From Siphonodentalium dalli (Eukaryota > Mollusca > Scaphopoda > Gadilida > Siphonodentaliidae), in the NCBI GenBank assembly GCA_032622095.1, contig CP136067.1:42015549-42079548 (forward strand): a stretch of DNA of 64,000 nucleotides, given 5' to 3'. Below the pieces are notes generated by a model. That model was given only the letters and a program-made list of their open reading frames with translations, did not search any database and was not told where the DNA came from. Positions 24,163 to 35,083 of this stretch are shown here, in pieces (position 1 is the first letter of the stretch; each line of letters begins with the position of its first letter). The position numbers and the translations under genes are program-made.

Positions 24163-25215
24163 AGTGACGTGGCAATAGTAACGCTGTTGCAGGGGTGTCA
24201 TATCTCAGTGACGTCGCAAGAGTAACGTTGTTGCAGGGGTGTCCTGGTCTCAGTGACGTGGCAATAGTAACTATGTTTCTGGGGATTACGTCGTTGTTAT
24301 ATATAGCGTGACCAGAAATCCCACAGGTAACCATCGCCCAGGTGTACATAGGAAGGCAGTATAGCTAATTACTACGCCATTAGCGCTGCATATACATGAC
24401 ATTGTTTCCGAAAATAGAAGGGGCGGAATAAGCTGGTGGCACTTACTGGACCTTGACGGCGGAAGCGTTACGTCGTGGAGTTGGACGGAACAGTGAGCGG
24501 AGTGTCTGAGCCAGGCACGAGACTGTGGTGTCCCGATCTCAGTGACGTGGCAATAGTAACACTGTTACTAGCAACGCTGTTGCAGGAGTACCCTAGTCTC
24601 AGTGATGTGGCAATAGTAACACTGTTGCAGATTGTGTCCCGATCTCAGTAACGTGGCAATAGTAACGATCTTGCAGGGGTGCCCCGATCTCAGTAACGTG
24701 TCAATGGTAACGCTGTTGAAGGGGTCTCCCGATCTCCATGACGTCGAAAGAGTAACGTTGTACGGGTGTCCTCGTCTCAGTGACGTACCAATAGTAACAG
24801 TGTTGTAGGGGTGTCCCGATCTCAGTGCCGTGACAATATTAACACTGTTGTGGGGGTGTCCAGATCTCAGTGACGTAGCAATAGTAGCACTGATGTATGT
24901 GTTTCCTGGTCTCAGTGACGTAGCAATAGTAACACTGTCGCAGGGGTGTCCCGATCTCAGTGACTTGGCAATAGTGACACTGCTGTAGGGGTGTCTTGAT
25001 CTCAGTGACGTGGCAATGGTAACGCTGTCGCATGGGTGTCCCATTCTCGGTAATGTGACAATAGTAAAAATGTTGCAGGGGTGTACCGATCTCAGTGACG
25101 TGACAATAGTAACGCTGTCGCAGGGGTGTCCCGATCTCAGAAATGTGGCAATAGTAACGCTGTTGCAGGGGTGTCCTGTTTGAGTAATGTGGCAATAGTA
25201 AGTAACGCTGTTGTC
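24163..25215. repeat. 45-bp minisatellite (TCTCAGTGACGTGGCAATAG...)
   Basis: The consensus begins TCTCAGTGACGTGGCAATAG and continues 'taacgctgttgcaggggtgtcc'. Two to three units lie at 24163-24285, then ~245 bp of unrelated sequence, then about 15 units from 24534 to 25215. Because 45 is divisible by three, long minus-strand frames appear, with a repeated peptide like GHPCDSVTIATSLRS, without evidence that they are genes. Confidence 0.9.
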
Positions 25216-25469
25216 AGTTCACTGATTATATTTGTTCTCTTTTCGTGCACCAATAACAAAATATTTAAACACTGTCACTTTTTTCTGACAACTATGCGAT
25301 GTGTAACTTCGATGCATCCACGTGTGCTGATCCGTTTTTCTATGAAGGTATAGTTGTCAGAAAAATGTTACAATGTTGAAATATTCTGTCAATTGTACAC
25401 GAAAAAAGAAAATCATAATTAAATTTGTAAATTTGATTTGATTTATTTGCATTTATTAACACATCAAAC

Positions 25470-26480
25470 AAAGTGCCCCTTGGAAAAAGAAATCCGAGCT
25501 TTTCCAAACTAATTTGTAAATCTGAGGATATCCAAGGATTCCCAATCTTTTAACCGAGGTTTTATGACTAAAACTATCAGTTTATTAAAGATTGGAAATC
25601 CTCGGTTTCAGCATTTTGAAAATCTTGGTAAAACTAAGTAAACATTGGATCCAAATTTGAAATCTTAGAAAGACTTAGAAAACCATGGAACAGAGATTTA
25701 CCAATGTTTTTTACCGACGTTGCCACCTAAACCGAAACATTAGATTACCTTGGAAAACCTGGGATTTAACTTTAAAAGTTGGTAAATCTTAATAGAAATC
25801 CACTGTCACGTGATTAGTCATGTGACTGCAGATGTCAATGTTCACTATGCATGGCAGACATTTTGAATAAACTGAATTTTAATTAATCCATGTTGTACCA
25901 CAACAATCTTCAGGTTAGTGAGTGATTGTGCAGCCCTAATGTTTTCTATTTTACTCATAGAATATGGTTGTAGTTATATTTGTGTTTATGATATTATTTA
26001 AACAATTATTTTCATTATTTTAAAGAATGACCTTCGGGACAACTATCTACAATTTCATTGTATAGGCTTGTCTCTATCATTATTTATTCATAGCTAATTT
26101 ATATAATTTAACTGTTGTATCACCCTCCAAATACCACAGGTCCACAAACAACGTACCTGTGATTATTCTATACAAATTACATGATACAATTGCCATTGGA
26201 ATCACTGGACACGTTATGTCTCAAATGTGCTAAAGCTAACAGTAAAGCATGAAATTAACTTCCGAAATCCTTGGAAAAGTTGTTATTCAAGTTTGATAAA
26301 GTTGGGAAACTATCGGAAGCAACCTTGGTAAAGTTCGGAAAAGTTTGGTAAAGCTTCTGTACTCGACCATTCAAGGTTTTCCGAGATTTACCAAACTTTC
26401 CTATTGAATCAGGCCTTGGAAATCCTTGGATAAGCTCGGTTAAAATTTCCAAGGTATTCCAAGGTTTCCCGAACTTAAAA
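25470..26480. repeat. Degenerate CTTGG/CCAAGG-rich region
   Basis: Short imperfect inverted and direct repeats built on 'ccttggaaa', 'cttggtaaa', 'ggattt.ccaagg' and 'ggaaatcctcgg' flank a more unique core (~25800-26230). One local inverted pair is 25545-25575 against 25585-25615. It may be an old foldback element; ends cannot be set. Confidence 0.4.
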
Positions 26481-26589
26481 CGCTTACATACCGCCCCATG
26501 GATATCTAATGTTTTCTTACGTCTGCTATCCTGGGATATTCATGGAATTCTAAATGTTCCAACCTTCCCAAGGTTTAATTCCAAGGATA

Positions 26590-27150
26590 TCCTAGGGGAA
26601 TTCCATGGATATCCGATTCGATCTCGATGACATTTTTGCAAAGGTAATGTTTCCAGTAATACTTCGGTTTATCCAAACATTTGTGCCACTGTGAAATTTG
26701 GTACATCCTCTGACTGTATGCTTGAATTGATACCAATTAATTGAACAAATTTCATTTTTCAACAAGAACATCGCTAGGGGCGTGCCAAAATACCCCAGCG
26801 GTAATTTCAACAAAGGGCCATATCTCTGATCAAAATTGGCGATCGGAACCAAATTTAAACTTATTCTGTATTTCGGGTTAGTAAACTCACAATTTCATTC
26901 CACTCAGTTCAGACTTACTAAAGTTATCATCCGGAAAGGAACATTGAGTGTAAATTCCAATAAAAATTACAATAATTCTTGTGAAAAAATTGCAGGTGGA
27001 ACCCAAAATCGAGAACTAGACAGGTATTTTATGTTAGTAAACGCAGAAACGTTTCATGCCATTCAGTTGAGACTTATACAGTGATCATCCGGAAACGAAA
27101 AAAGCGAACTGACGGACGGACAGAACAACTGACGCACGAACCAATATCAT
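26590..27150. repeat. Mollusc-type core repeat with CGGA microsatellite (minus orientation)
   Basis: Contains 'agaacatcgctaggggcgtgccaaaataccc', two copies of 'agtt.agacttactaaagttatcatccggaaa.gaa', and ends in 'gacggacggacagaac' (27112-27127). Same family as 5715-6170 and 49500-50080, inverted. Confidence 0.65.
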
Positions 27151-27169
27151 AGTATGTTCAAATAACTGT

Positions 27170-27660
27170 AAGTTATTGTTCATCAATACAGACATCATAC
27201 TGACCAACAATGTAGTCTGAAATACGTTTGTGCTATTTGTGTTCTAATTCAATTACAGAAAGTTGAGAAAATTCCGCTCATGACTTGCTATCTATTTTAA
27301 CTGTACATTTCTCATTTTTCTTGTGATAGTGGAAATGTTGGCAACAGAGAAACAAAACATCCCGATCTCATTGTGAAAAATATCGAAAGCGATTTTATTT
27401 AAAGGCGATTCAACGAAATATACTTCACCCCCTTTCTATACTAAATAGATTATCAGTCAGTTAAAAGTGTACATTGGTATGGTCTAGTATTCGTGTATCT
27501 GTCATAAATTAGCGAACACTATCGATTCCACTATCTACTTGCATAAACCAGTGCTTAGATTAATAAAGTGATATATATATAGTTTTCCAATCGATACCTT
27601 GTACTGTACTGAAATAAAGATGTCACTTCCTGTGGGATTTAGTATTTTAGTATTGTTAGC
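27170..27660 (-). repeat. Duplication-unit segment downstream of the Cys-rich exons
   Basis: Parts match other places in the duplicated locus: 27300-27420 matches 43430-43530 ('cttgtgatagtggaaatgttggcaacagag'), and 27510-27660 matches 35790-35960 ('actatc.attccactgcc...aaccagt'). This shows that the segmental duplication containing exons A and B extends at least from 27.2 to 43.5 kb. Confidence 0.6.
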
Positions 27661-28139
27661 GTTCAAATAAGTAAACCGTTTGGTAGTTTTTAACACCTCA
27701 GTTGGGGGGGGGGGGGGTAGTAGAACATTTGCAGGAAGGTATGACGTTTTTTTTGCATCTGGCATTTTCGGGGACTCTCCAAAACCAGCCAAAAAAACAT
27801 TACTCCCAATTTTTTTACACCCACAAAATTTCACTAATTTTGGTCTAAACTCGCATAAAACACTTTTTCATATACTGACTGATAGGCATTTTGTCTACCA
27901 CATACATGCATTGCAGTAGGTCAGTGTGTAATGAGAGTATTCTGCGTCTAACTGGGTGGTCAAATTCCATACTGCTAAATGGAATTTCTAATACGTCGAT
28001 GTAGTGGACAAATACAGTAACACATCATAGGCTAACCGAACATGTGTTTTGGCTCTTTGGTTGTAATTCATTTAAAGTGGATAACATCTCATGACAGTGA
28101 ACTTAATCCTTGGCGTTTGACTCAGTGTTGACATATTAT

Positions 28140-28295
28140 AGACATATCAAAAACATTTCATTTATTTTTTTGAATTCAAAGTTTTGAAAAACTAACACCG
28201 TCATAACATCCACCAGAGTACCCATAGTTACCATACCAAATCGGTCCAGATGTCTGGGAGAAAAATCTGGATCTTACTCTTTTATACATATAAAT
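28140..28295. repeat. Interspersed repeat 3' tail, copy 1
   Basis: 'aaaactaacaccgtcataacatccaccagagtaccc...atcggtccagatgtctggga...ctcttttata' resembles 32270-32420 and 32690-32825. All three end in 'actcttttat', suggesting a shared 3' end of a retroelement or SINE. Confidence 0.5.
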
Positions 28296-28327
28296 GACAA
28301 GCAGTCACTATACCAGACTTGGATACT

Positions 28328-28503
28328 TTAGATCTTGTGAGGGAGACAGATCATCTGAGTTGACAGACATGCAAATAAATCACTGATTTCCTTGATGCAC
28401 TGATGACAGAAACTGTTATTTTCTAGCCATTGGTAGTCACTGTAATGCTTGAGACAGTTGCTCGCTCTTTTTCCATGCACACAATGACCTCGGCTTAAAA
28501 GTC
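28328..28503 (-). CDS. Candidate terminal exon C of the cysteine-rich gene
   Basis: On the minus strand an open segment follows either of two in-phase acceptors (tatctag| at 28503 or ccgag| at 28488) and ends at TAA. It reads GHCVHGKRASNCLKHYSDYQ, then a second half containing FCHQCIKEISDLFAC and a final MIC. Cysteine spacing is C-x8-C-x15-C-x2-C-x9-C-x6-C. Exon B1 upstream ends in phase 1, and both acceptors supply two bases that complete a Gly codon, so A1-B1-C forms one frame to a stop. An AATAAA lies about 160 bp downstream. No counterpart of C is visible beside the other A/B pairs. Against it: the acceptors have weak pyrimidine tracts, and the interval 27670-28840 is extra relative to the other copies. 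I do not recognise the domain. Confidence 0.35.
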
Positions 28504-28864
28504 CTAGATACACTATCAGGACAAGTTTATTTATTTCAGTTTTACATTTCTCGAAGCTTCTTTCCGAAGGGTGTCGGGAAGGAAGTGTTCACCTCACCGT
28601 TCCATATGCAACATGCGATAGCTTAGTGTCATCGCCGCTAAGACACATATGAGGTCCCAGTTGTTTTTGCTAATATACTATCTTTTAAACTGTTATAAAA
28701 TCTCAAACATGGGCACAGACGGTCTTTAGTAAAAATAAATGGGCACGAGGTTGAAAAAATGCGTTTTTTTGTGTCCCTCGGACCACCCACCCCGACATAC
28801 CTTCTTACAAATTTGTATTACACCACCCCTGCCTCAGTCTGAAATAAACATCTTAATTATATAC

Positions 28865-28980
28865 CTGTTTTTGCCGACCGAACAGCTGATACAACACTCC
28901 ATTCCGTTGTGTCTCTGCCCTGGTCGCATCCGTTGCTGTTGAATGCATGTTCGTAACAAGCCACTGCAGTCGTTAGCACA
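28865..28980 (-). CDS. Cysteine-rich exon B, copy 1
   Basis: A 116-bp minus-strand exon with acceptor tttttgcag| and donor CAG|gtatat, the best splice pair of the four copies. In the frame set by exon A1 it reads VLTTAVACYEHAFNSNGCDQ, then GRDTTEW. It enters in phase 2 and leaves in phase 1. Joined to A1 the cysteine spacing is C-x10-C-x6-C-x8-C-x9-C. The alternative frame is also open here and richer in Cys, but it does not match the exon A phase and is broken by a stop in copy 4. Likely a secreted or extracellular small disulfide-bonded domain; this is inference from composition. Family unknown to me. Confidence 0.6.
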
Positions 28981-29037
28981 CTGCAAAAAGTCATTATTGT
29001 AAACAATAATTATGTTGAATAAGCTCAAGTTATCATC

Positions 29038-29289
29038 CGCACAACCAAGCCTTGAAATAGTGTGTCTGTCATTTGCAGAATGAGGTCCCCAGAGTGTGAA
29101 TTTAGCGGGCTAGCGTCACCAAATTCACCCTCTGGGGACCTCATTCTGCTTACCCCTCAGTAGAATGAGGTTCCCATAGGGTGAATTTGGTGATGCTAGT
29201 CAGCTATGCGGGGTAGCATCACTAAATTCACCCTCTGGAGACCTCATTCTGCAAATGACAGACACACTATTTCAAGGCTTGCGCACAAC
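29038..29289. mobile_element. hAT-like palindromic MITE with 8-bp TSD
   Basis: The element spans 29046-29281, starts CAAGCCTTGAAATAGTGTGT and ends with the complement, flanked by CGCACAAC at 29038-29045 and 29282-29289. The outer ~50-bp arms pair almost perfectly. Inside, the 'gaatgaggt.ccca.ag.gtgaattt' phrase occurs four times in alternating orientation, giving nested hairpins. The paralogous intron at 36165-36180 ('ttatcatccgcacaatgtg') is an empty site, confirming recent insertion into the A1-B1 intron. Confidence 0.85.
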
Positions 29290-29299
29290 ACAAAAACTA

Positions 29300-29600
29300 A
29301 CATACATGTACAAGTCAAAATGGGGATAAAATTCCGTCAGAAGTCATCGGACTGCTATCAATTTCAAACTTGACCTGCTACAACCCAAATGTGAACCATA
29401 TTCCATTCAACTGTGATTTTTCAAGTCGTGAAAAGGAGCATAACTCCATAAAAAAAATCATCGAACCGTTGGCAAATTCGAACTATCTTAAACACCATTG
29501 AGTATTGAATAATATTGTCGAAGTTATGATCCGAACAGGCGGGACGGATGCCCCCAACACACGAACGGACATACGTAGGGACAGACATACTGACTACAAT
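29300..29600. repeat. Old repeat inside the A-B intron (four copies)
   Basis: The intron between A and B carries 'ttcgaacttgacctgc.a.aa', 'gaaccgtt..aaattcgaa' and a 'gacgga' run. Matching segments lie at ~34110-34440, ~36215-36460 and ~40470-40770. It was present in the ancestral unit before duplication, so it dates the duplication as younger than this insertion. Confidence 0.6.
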
Positions 29601-29758
29601 GGTCATCCGAAAGTGCAAGGGGACAACAAAAGTATTCATTGTGGAGTTTAAACATTTTCTTCAGAACACAAGAATTTTTTAACTTATTATCTGACCATTT
29701 CCAATGGGAATCACTCGTCTGTAAGAAAGTACTATGAAAAATGTTAATATTCACTCAC

Positions 29759-29832
29759 CCGCAGTCAGTTAGCATTGTATCGCAGGAGGTAATTGTGGTT
29801 ATGAACCCCATCGTACAAGAACGCGGAGCTTG
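29759..29832 (-). CDS. Cysteine-rich exon A, copy 1
   Basis: A 74-bp minus-strand exon with acceptor tgtatgtcag| and donor CGG|gtgagt. It reads QAPRSCTMGFITTITSC, then DTMLTDC and two bases of the next codon. It is three bases shorter than copies 2 and 4, giving C-x10-C instead of C-x11-C. It is the most diverged A copy but has kept frame, both splice sites and all three cysteines, which suggests coding constraint. The acceptor could alternatively fall four bases later (CAAG|), giving a phase-1 entry (see the phase finding). Confidence 0.6.
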
Positions 29833-29859
29833 CTGACATACACATAAAATGAAACAAGG

Positions 29860-30350
29860 AGTTGGTACATATTATTGTATAAGCATGCTTATGGTTAAGT
29901 TGATGTGGAACCATCCGCTATGGACATATATGCTGGGAACAGTGAATACTCTTGCATATGTTATTCTCATAATGTTATACCTGAGTGGGCATCACCAAAC
30001 GTCATTCCCGTACATGGATTATATATAAGAAGCGGCTCACCTTGTCGGAATTATTTCGAATTTGTTTGTCGCGATTAAAGAAGTAAAGAAGTATTTATTT
30101 GATTGTTTATTTTGCAAAGCCAACATTCAAGCTGGAACATGGCCAAACATACATAAAAAACAATCTTCACAAGTAATTTATACGTTAACAATTATCATAT
30201 AATATTTCCATAACAAATTCACCATAATAACTAGATACAACACGTATGTACAATATATTAACAAGCACCTTGCATAAATATGCAATTTCCAATTTATGGA
30301 TGTGTCGCATTAGATATATATAAATATAAATTTCACCTATATCTAATAGT
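29860..30350. other. Insertion interval between units 1 and 2, no supported gene
   Basis: AT-rich sequence lacking counterparts in the other units. A TATA-like 'attatatataag' near 30018 has no supported gene downstream. Confidence 0.35.
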
Positions 30351-30359
30351 ATATTAAGT

Positions 30360-30790
30360 AATCTTTTTCAATGCCAATTTAATAAATATGCTGTCTTTTC
30401 AGAACGCTCATGTTTTCAAGAGAAAGTAGTCCATAGAATTTATTACAGTTCGGATTATCCCAGTAATATTTTGGAATATATAATCTTTCAGCTCTTGTCA
30501 TATGATCATAAAATGGTACTCCTCGCATGGGCTATTGCTACACAGAGCACAGTTTAAATTATTATTATCTTTTCCTTTTCTCCATCTATTCTTTTCAACT
30601 GGCAATTAATGTTTGGATTTCGTCTTTTCAGTAAGAATTTAGATAAATGGGCTGGCAAATATATTAGATATCGGTTCATTTTAATCGAGTCCTTTGTTTG
30701 CTCTGGTAGATGAGGACGACTTCAGACTGTCGAAAAGATAACGTTCATAATTTTCCAATAATTCAGACGTACTAAAAATTGTTAGCTTTC
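30360..30790 (-). pseudogene. Non-LTR retrotransposon reverse transcriptase C-terminus, remnant
   Basis: Minus-strand translation, in two frames, gives NCALCSNSPCEEYHFM and then RLYIPKYYWDNPNCNKFYGL followed by LSLENMSVLKR. A CxLC...C.DEYHF segment, an 'IPKYYW..PN..KF..L' stretch and 'S.LKR' form the typical end of the ORF2 protein of jockey/CR1-like LINEs in molluscs. Frameshifts and stops are present, and nothing upstream preserves the reverse transcriptase core. It accounts for part of the extra length between exons A1 and B2. Confidence 0.65.
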
Positions 30791-31599
30791 AAAAAGTAAC
30801 CAAACATTCTATAGGGTTATATTTTCTAGCGGCAATTTTGGTCCAGCGAACCTACCTTAACTCAGAGGGTGCCACTGTTTCATCTTCAAACAACACCAAC
30901 ATATTTCTCATAGCATGTAAATGCCAAAACATTTTCATAACTAAGACGGTATATCAACTACAGAGTCCCCAGCGTCACTCATAGTCGGGAACATGCGTCA
31001 ATCATTGCTCGAAAATGGCAGCAAAATGTCTCCCATTTCTTCACATATATAAACAGCTCAACCAAATAAGATAACAAATGAACTATGTATCATTTTGCTG
31101 ACTCACTATGTATGACGTATTTCGCATCCCCATATAAATATGACAGTTGAGGAAAATATACATCACCGTTTTTGCGAAGTCGTGACATTTGAACGTCAAA
31201 ATCTCCTTAAAACGAATCTATTCGATATCCGGTTTTTGAAGTATCCGTGATGAGTTTCTGGGAAAGCTCATTGATCCAATATATAGATTGCTGATATCAT
31301 TGGATAATATCGAAAAAACGAATGTTGAAATTTAAAGCAAATTATGAAGTATAGGTACCTGACACCGCTCTGTCAACTTTGAATAACACAATTAGACTCA
31401 TGGGGATGTCTACATGTGTATCTAATTTTTGGTAATACTTGGCAATAAAATGTTTATCTCGCTTCTCTGGTGTCCTGATCCAAATGTACCTACGACACTG
31501 CTTTTAAGACAACACCATCATGTATATATGATGGTTGTATATAAGTTTGGTGAAAGTCGGTGACACAACTTTGTCCATGTACGTTTGGTTGCCCTCCCC

Positions 31600-32150
31600 T
31601 TCCCATCACTGACTCGAATGGGGCCAATTTGTTTTTTTTAAACCACATAACTAGATTTCAGTGATTCCTTGTATCATGGAGATGACCATAAAAAATAGGC
31701 GGAATCGGCGACTAAAACAATCTTATCAATCTTAGTGCCCCTCCCCATCCCGACCCTAACGGCAGCAATGTTGCGTCATTAAACCACACGATTAGTATTT
31801 GTGCCGCTCCCTTTGACATCTTTAAACAACACAATTAGACTCCTCATATTACGTGAGAAGATTATGCATTAATCAGCGCTAAAAAAATAGTTTTATCAGT
31901 TTTTGTGCCCATACGCTCCCCCCAACCCTGACTCGAGCGGCAGTAGACATAGAAGAGGAGGAAGAAGAATAAAAAAGAAGATGAAGAAAATAAGAAGAAA
32001 AAAAAAGAGGATTGAGCAGGTTTAGGTGCAATAACAGCTTTCCAAGCAAATCAGTGTTCTTATATGTTTGCATTATTACGATTAAGTCTTTGATAAGAAT
32101 CAAGAGGGAAGATTTAGTCAATAGTAGCTAAAACAGGATCTTTTTTATTT
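31600..32150. other. Low-complexity region
   Basis: Two related phrases, 'ccccatcccgaccctaacggcagcaatg' (31744) and 'ccccaaccctgactcgagcggcagtag' (31919), are followed by GAA-rich sequence (31955-32010). No gene support. Confidence 0.4.
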
Positions 32151-32154
32151 TATT

Positions 32155-32425
32155 TTTTTACAAAACATTTAAATTTCAAAATATTTTTTTATTTTTTTAT
32201 TTTTTTTAGATTGAACTCCTTGCTAAATTTAACCAAAACAAATCGATTTTTTAAGTTAAATTTCCTTTTTTATATCAAAATTTTTAGAATAAAACTAACG
32301 CCATTATAACATCTGCCGGTCTGTCCAGAGTGACCACGACACACTTGCTTAAAATCGGCCCAGGGGTGTGGGATAAAATCGCGAACAGACATACAGGCAT
32401 ATCATACTCTTTTCATGGATATAGA
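32155..32425. repeat. Interspersed repeat 3' tail, copy 2
   Basis: 'gattgaactccttgctaaa...aaccaaaacaaatcgattttt...atctgccggtctgtcca...actcttttca'. Direct repeat of 32618-32825. Confidence 0.65.
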
Positions 32426-32599
32426 TTGTAATTCGAATTAATTAATTGTGCACAAATCCCCTTGGAGCGATGTAGATGGTCGACGGTTAATTTCTATAGA
32501 ACACAGACAGACATTCGCAAATATATAAATATAGAACAAGAAGAAGAAGAAAAGAATATTTAGCAGATTTTGGCGAGCTGTTAAAAAATTAAAACACAT

Positions 32600-32825
32600 T
32601 GTTTATAATTTGTTTTTAGATTGAACTCCTTGTCCAAAGTAACCAAAACAAAACGATTTTTTTCAATTAAATTTCCTTTTTTTAAATCAGAATTTTTAAC
32701 AAATAAATCACGGCATTAAACATCTGCCGGTCTATCGCGAATGACCAAGCCACATTAAGTTGATATCGGTCTAGGGGTCTGAGCCAAAATCGCAAACAGA
32801 CAGACACATCCTACTCTTTTATAGA
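32600..32825. repeat. Interspersed repeat 3' tail, copy 3
   Basis: 'gattgaactccttgtccaaa...aaccaaaacaaaacgattttt...atctgccggtctatcgc...actctttta'. Same orientation as copy 2, about 450 bp away. Confidence 0.65.
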
Positions 32826-33901
32826 ATTGTATGTAGCATTTTAGAGCATTTATTGCATTATAATTCAAATTAATTATTTACATAAAACGAGCATTTTTAT
32901 TGTTAGAGAATAATACTTGTCACTTTTAGCTTTCTACTCACCGACAGTGGCCAGCGATGGGTTAACATATTTGAATGGAGACCTGTGTTATAAATACACT
33001 ACATGCATGCCTATTTCATCGGAGCAGAACGAGGTCGACTATCGAGTGCAACCGCATGTCGTTGTCTGTAGATACTCTTAAAATTGTCAGTAGTGCATGG
33101 CATCTAAATTTGAAGTGAACATCTGAAATTCGATGCGGACGTTTTGCACCGATGACATCATTCAGAATAGTCCAACGCTCAACTGACGAACGCTATACCA
33201 TATAGGACGACGGGACAGTTCTATACTTCAAGCAAGTTTTACCTTTTTGATTATACATGTAGACTTGTCAGTGCTGAGTGTATAAATCTACCGGTGGTGG
33301 TGTTGATCAATTGTTATTTGTTTGTTTCTTTGTAAATTTGACACAGATCATCTGTATTTCCAACTCAATTACCTTTAGTTTGGGCAACAACGACCACAAC
33401 AACAGCAACAAAAAAAAATTCAATTGATCAAGAACCGCAACTAATGGATGAAATTGCAAAGAAATATAATAATGAATCAAGATTGACGATGTGTCGGAAT
33501 TAATTTCTATGCGTCTTTTTAATATTAACTGCAAGATATTTTCTATTGAAGAGCAGTTTGGAACCTCTTAATGATGGACATACCATCTGTGTGGTCTACG
33601 GTCATGAGCTTCATGACGAGTCATCGAAAGATTCAATTCAGCGTTAATCCATCGTTAATCACTTGGTGAACACTCCAAGGCCACATCTGTTCCATATTCT
33701 GGTGGAATATATATATTTTTGGTTCCTCTTCCAAAAAGTATATAATATGGGATATGTTGTGTATAATGTTATCTGGTCATTCGAAAATTAAGTGGGCCTT
33801 TAAGAAACTATAAATCTTGATCAGTTCCATCTTTGAGTCTCTAATAATTGATTCATAATTGAGCATCAACAATGAAAACAAATGTCATAATTATTTCATA
33901 C

Positions 33902-34017
33902 TTGTTTTTGCCGAGTTTGCAGCTGACACAACACTCCATGCAGTAGTATCTCTGCCCGCGTCGCATCCGTTGCTGTTGAAAGCCATTTCGTAGCAAGTAA
34001 CTGCCGTCGTTAGCGCA
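33902..34017 (-). CDS. Cysteine-rich exon B, copy 2
   Basis: A 116-bp minus-strand exon with acceptor ttttttgcag| and donor ACAA|gtatga. In the exon A frame it reads ALTTAVTCYEMAFNSNGCDA and then GRDTTAW. Both cysteines (TCYE, NGCD) are conserved in all four copies. Joined to A2 the spacing is C-x11-C-x6-C-x8-C-x9-C. Its intron to A2 is 989 bp and has lost nothing obvious relative to copy 3. Function unknown. Confidence 0.6.
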
Positions 34018-35006
34018 CTGCAAAAAATAATCATTTGTATAGGCAATAATGCTCAAGTTATCATTCACATAATTTCTATAAACTAAGTCTAAAGGGACAC
34101 ATAGATTCATAATAAATCATCGACCATTTTCGAACTTGACCTGCGAGAACTCAAATGAGAAACATATATATATAATAGTTAAGACATCTTGTTGAATATT
34201 TCTCAACTTATAATCCAGAAAACACGAAAGGAGTGGTTATTCGAAAAAGGGGCAGACCTCCGTAAAAACAAATCACCGAACCGTTACTAAATTCGAAATT
34301 GACCTGCGCGTTCTCAAGTATCAATTATATACCAAATCTCATTTAATTAATATTGTCGAAATTATTATCAGAACCTGAACGAACGGGCGGACTGATTGAC
34401 CTGCTGATTATAATAGTCCTCGGAACAAAATTAGGTGGATAACAAGGGGCATAACTCAGTTCAAACATTATCGACCGTCCCGAACTATTTCACTCATATA
34501 TCAAACATCTACCGAATGCCATGCATGGCATAATGAATTATATTACCGACGTATTTTCGCAGAAAGCAAGGATTTAACATAATTATATCGTAGATGTGAA
34601 GATATATTTTCCCACCTCGACAACAAATGTATTTCAACTTTAAAATGTATGACCATTCCATGATATAGTCTTTCATTGGAGCCCTTGCGTGTTTATGTTG
34701 GGGTGGGGAGTCTGATACATATACAGCTGGCTAATATAACACTGTATTTTCTATATTGTTTCTCCCATTAGATATCACATGAGACAGTGAAATGGTATAT
34801 TACTCATCTGGAGGTATGTTCAGGAAATATAAGCAGACGACAGCCAGACGAACATACGATACAAGTGTCGAATGATTTCTTATCATTGGATGGAAATGGT
34901 TCAACAATAATTTCAACAAACTGCCTCTGCGTTTGCTTAACTTATTATCTGATTCGAAAAGGAATCACTCCTCTGTTAGAATTTAGTATGGTGAAGTATC
35001 ACTCAC

Positions 35007-35083
35007 GTGCAGTCACCTGACGTTGTTGTGCAGGATACAGCCGCCGTCGCAAACCCTGCCATGTCGCATTCTCCCGGAGCTTG
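35007..35083 (-). CDS. Cysteine-rich exon A, copy 2
   Basis: A 77-bp exon with acceptor atatgccag| and donor GCAC|gtgagt. It reads QAPGECDMAGFATAAVSC, then TTTSGDC and two bases of a Thr codon. QAPGEC would suit a mature N-terminus after signal-peptide removal. The preceding pyrimidine-rich bases, read in the same frame, give ELFLILLVICQ, but no Met follows the upstream in-frame TGA. The stretch is therefore either a polypyrimidine tract or a signal peptide whose Met lies in a separate exon. Confidence 0.6.

Noticed and set aside
24568-25195. Long minus-strand open frames (158 and 118 residues) with repeated peptides
   Set aside because: They coincide with the 45-bp minisatellite, whose unit length keeps any frame open; no start context, splice or domain support.
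17540-25215. CRISPR array
   Set aside because: The repeats are contiguous tandem satellites without unique spacers, and the DNA is eukaryotic.
28865-28980. Alternative, more cysteine-rich reading frame of exon B (CANDCSGLLRTC...CCISC)
   Set aside because: It is out of phase with exon A and is broken by TAG in copy 4, whereas the chosen frame is open and in phase in all four copies.
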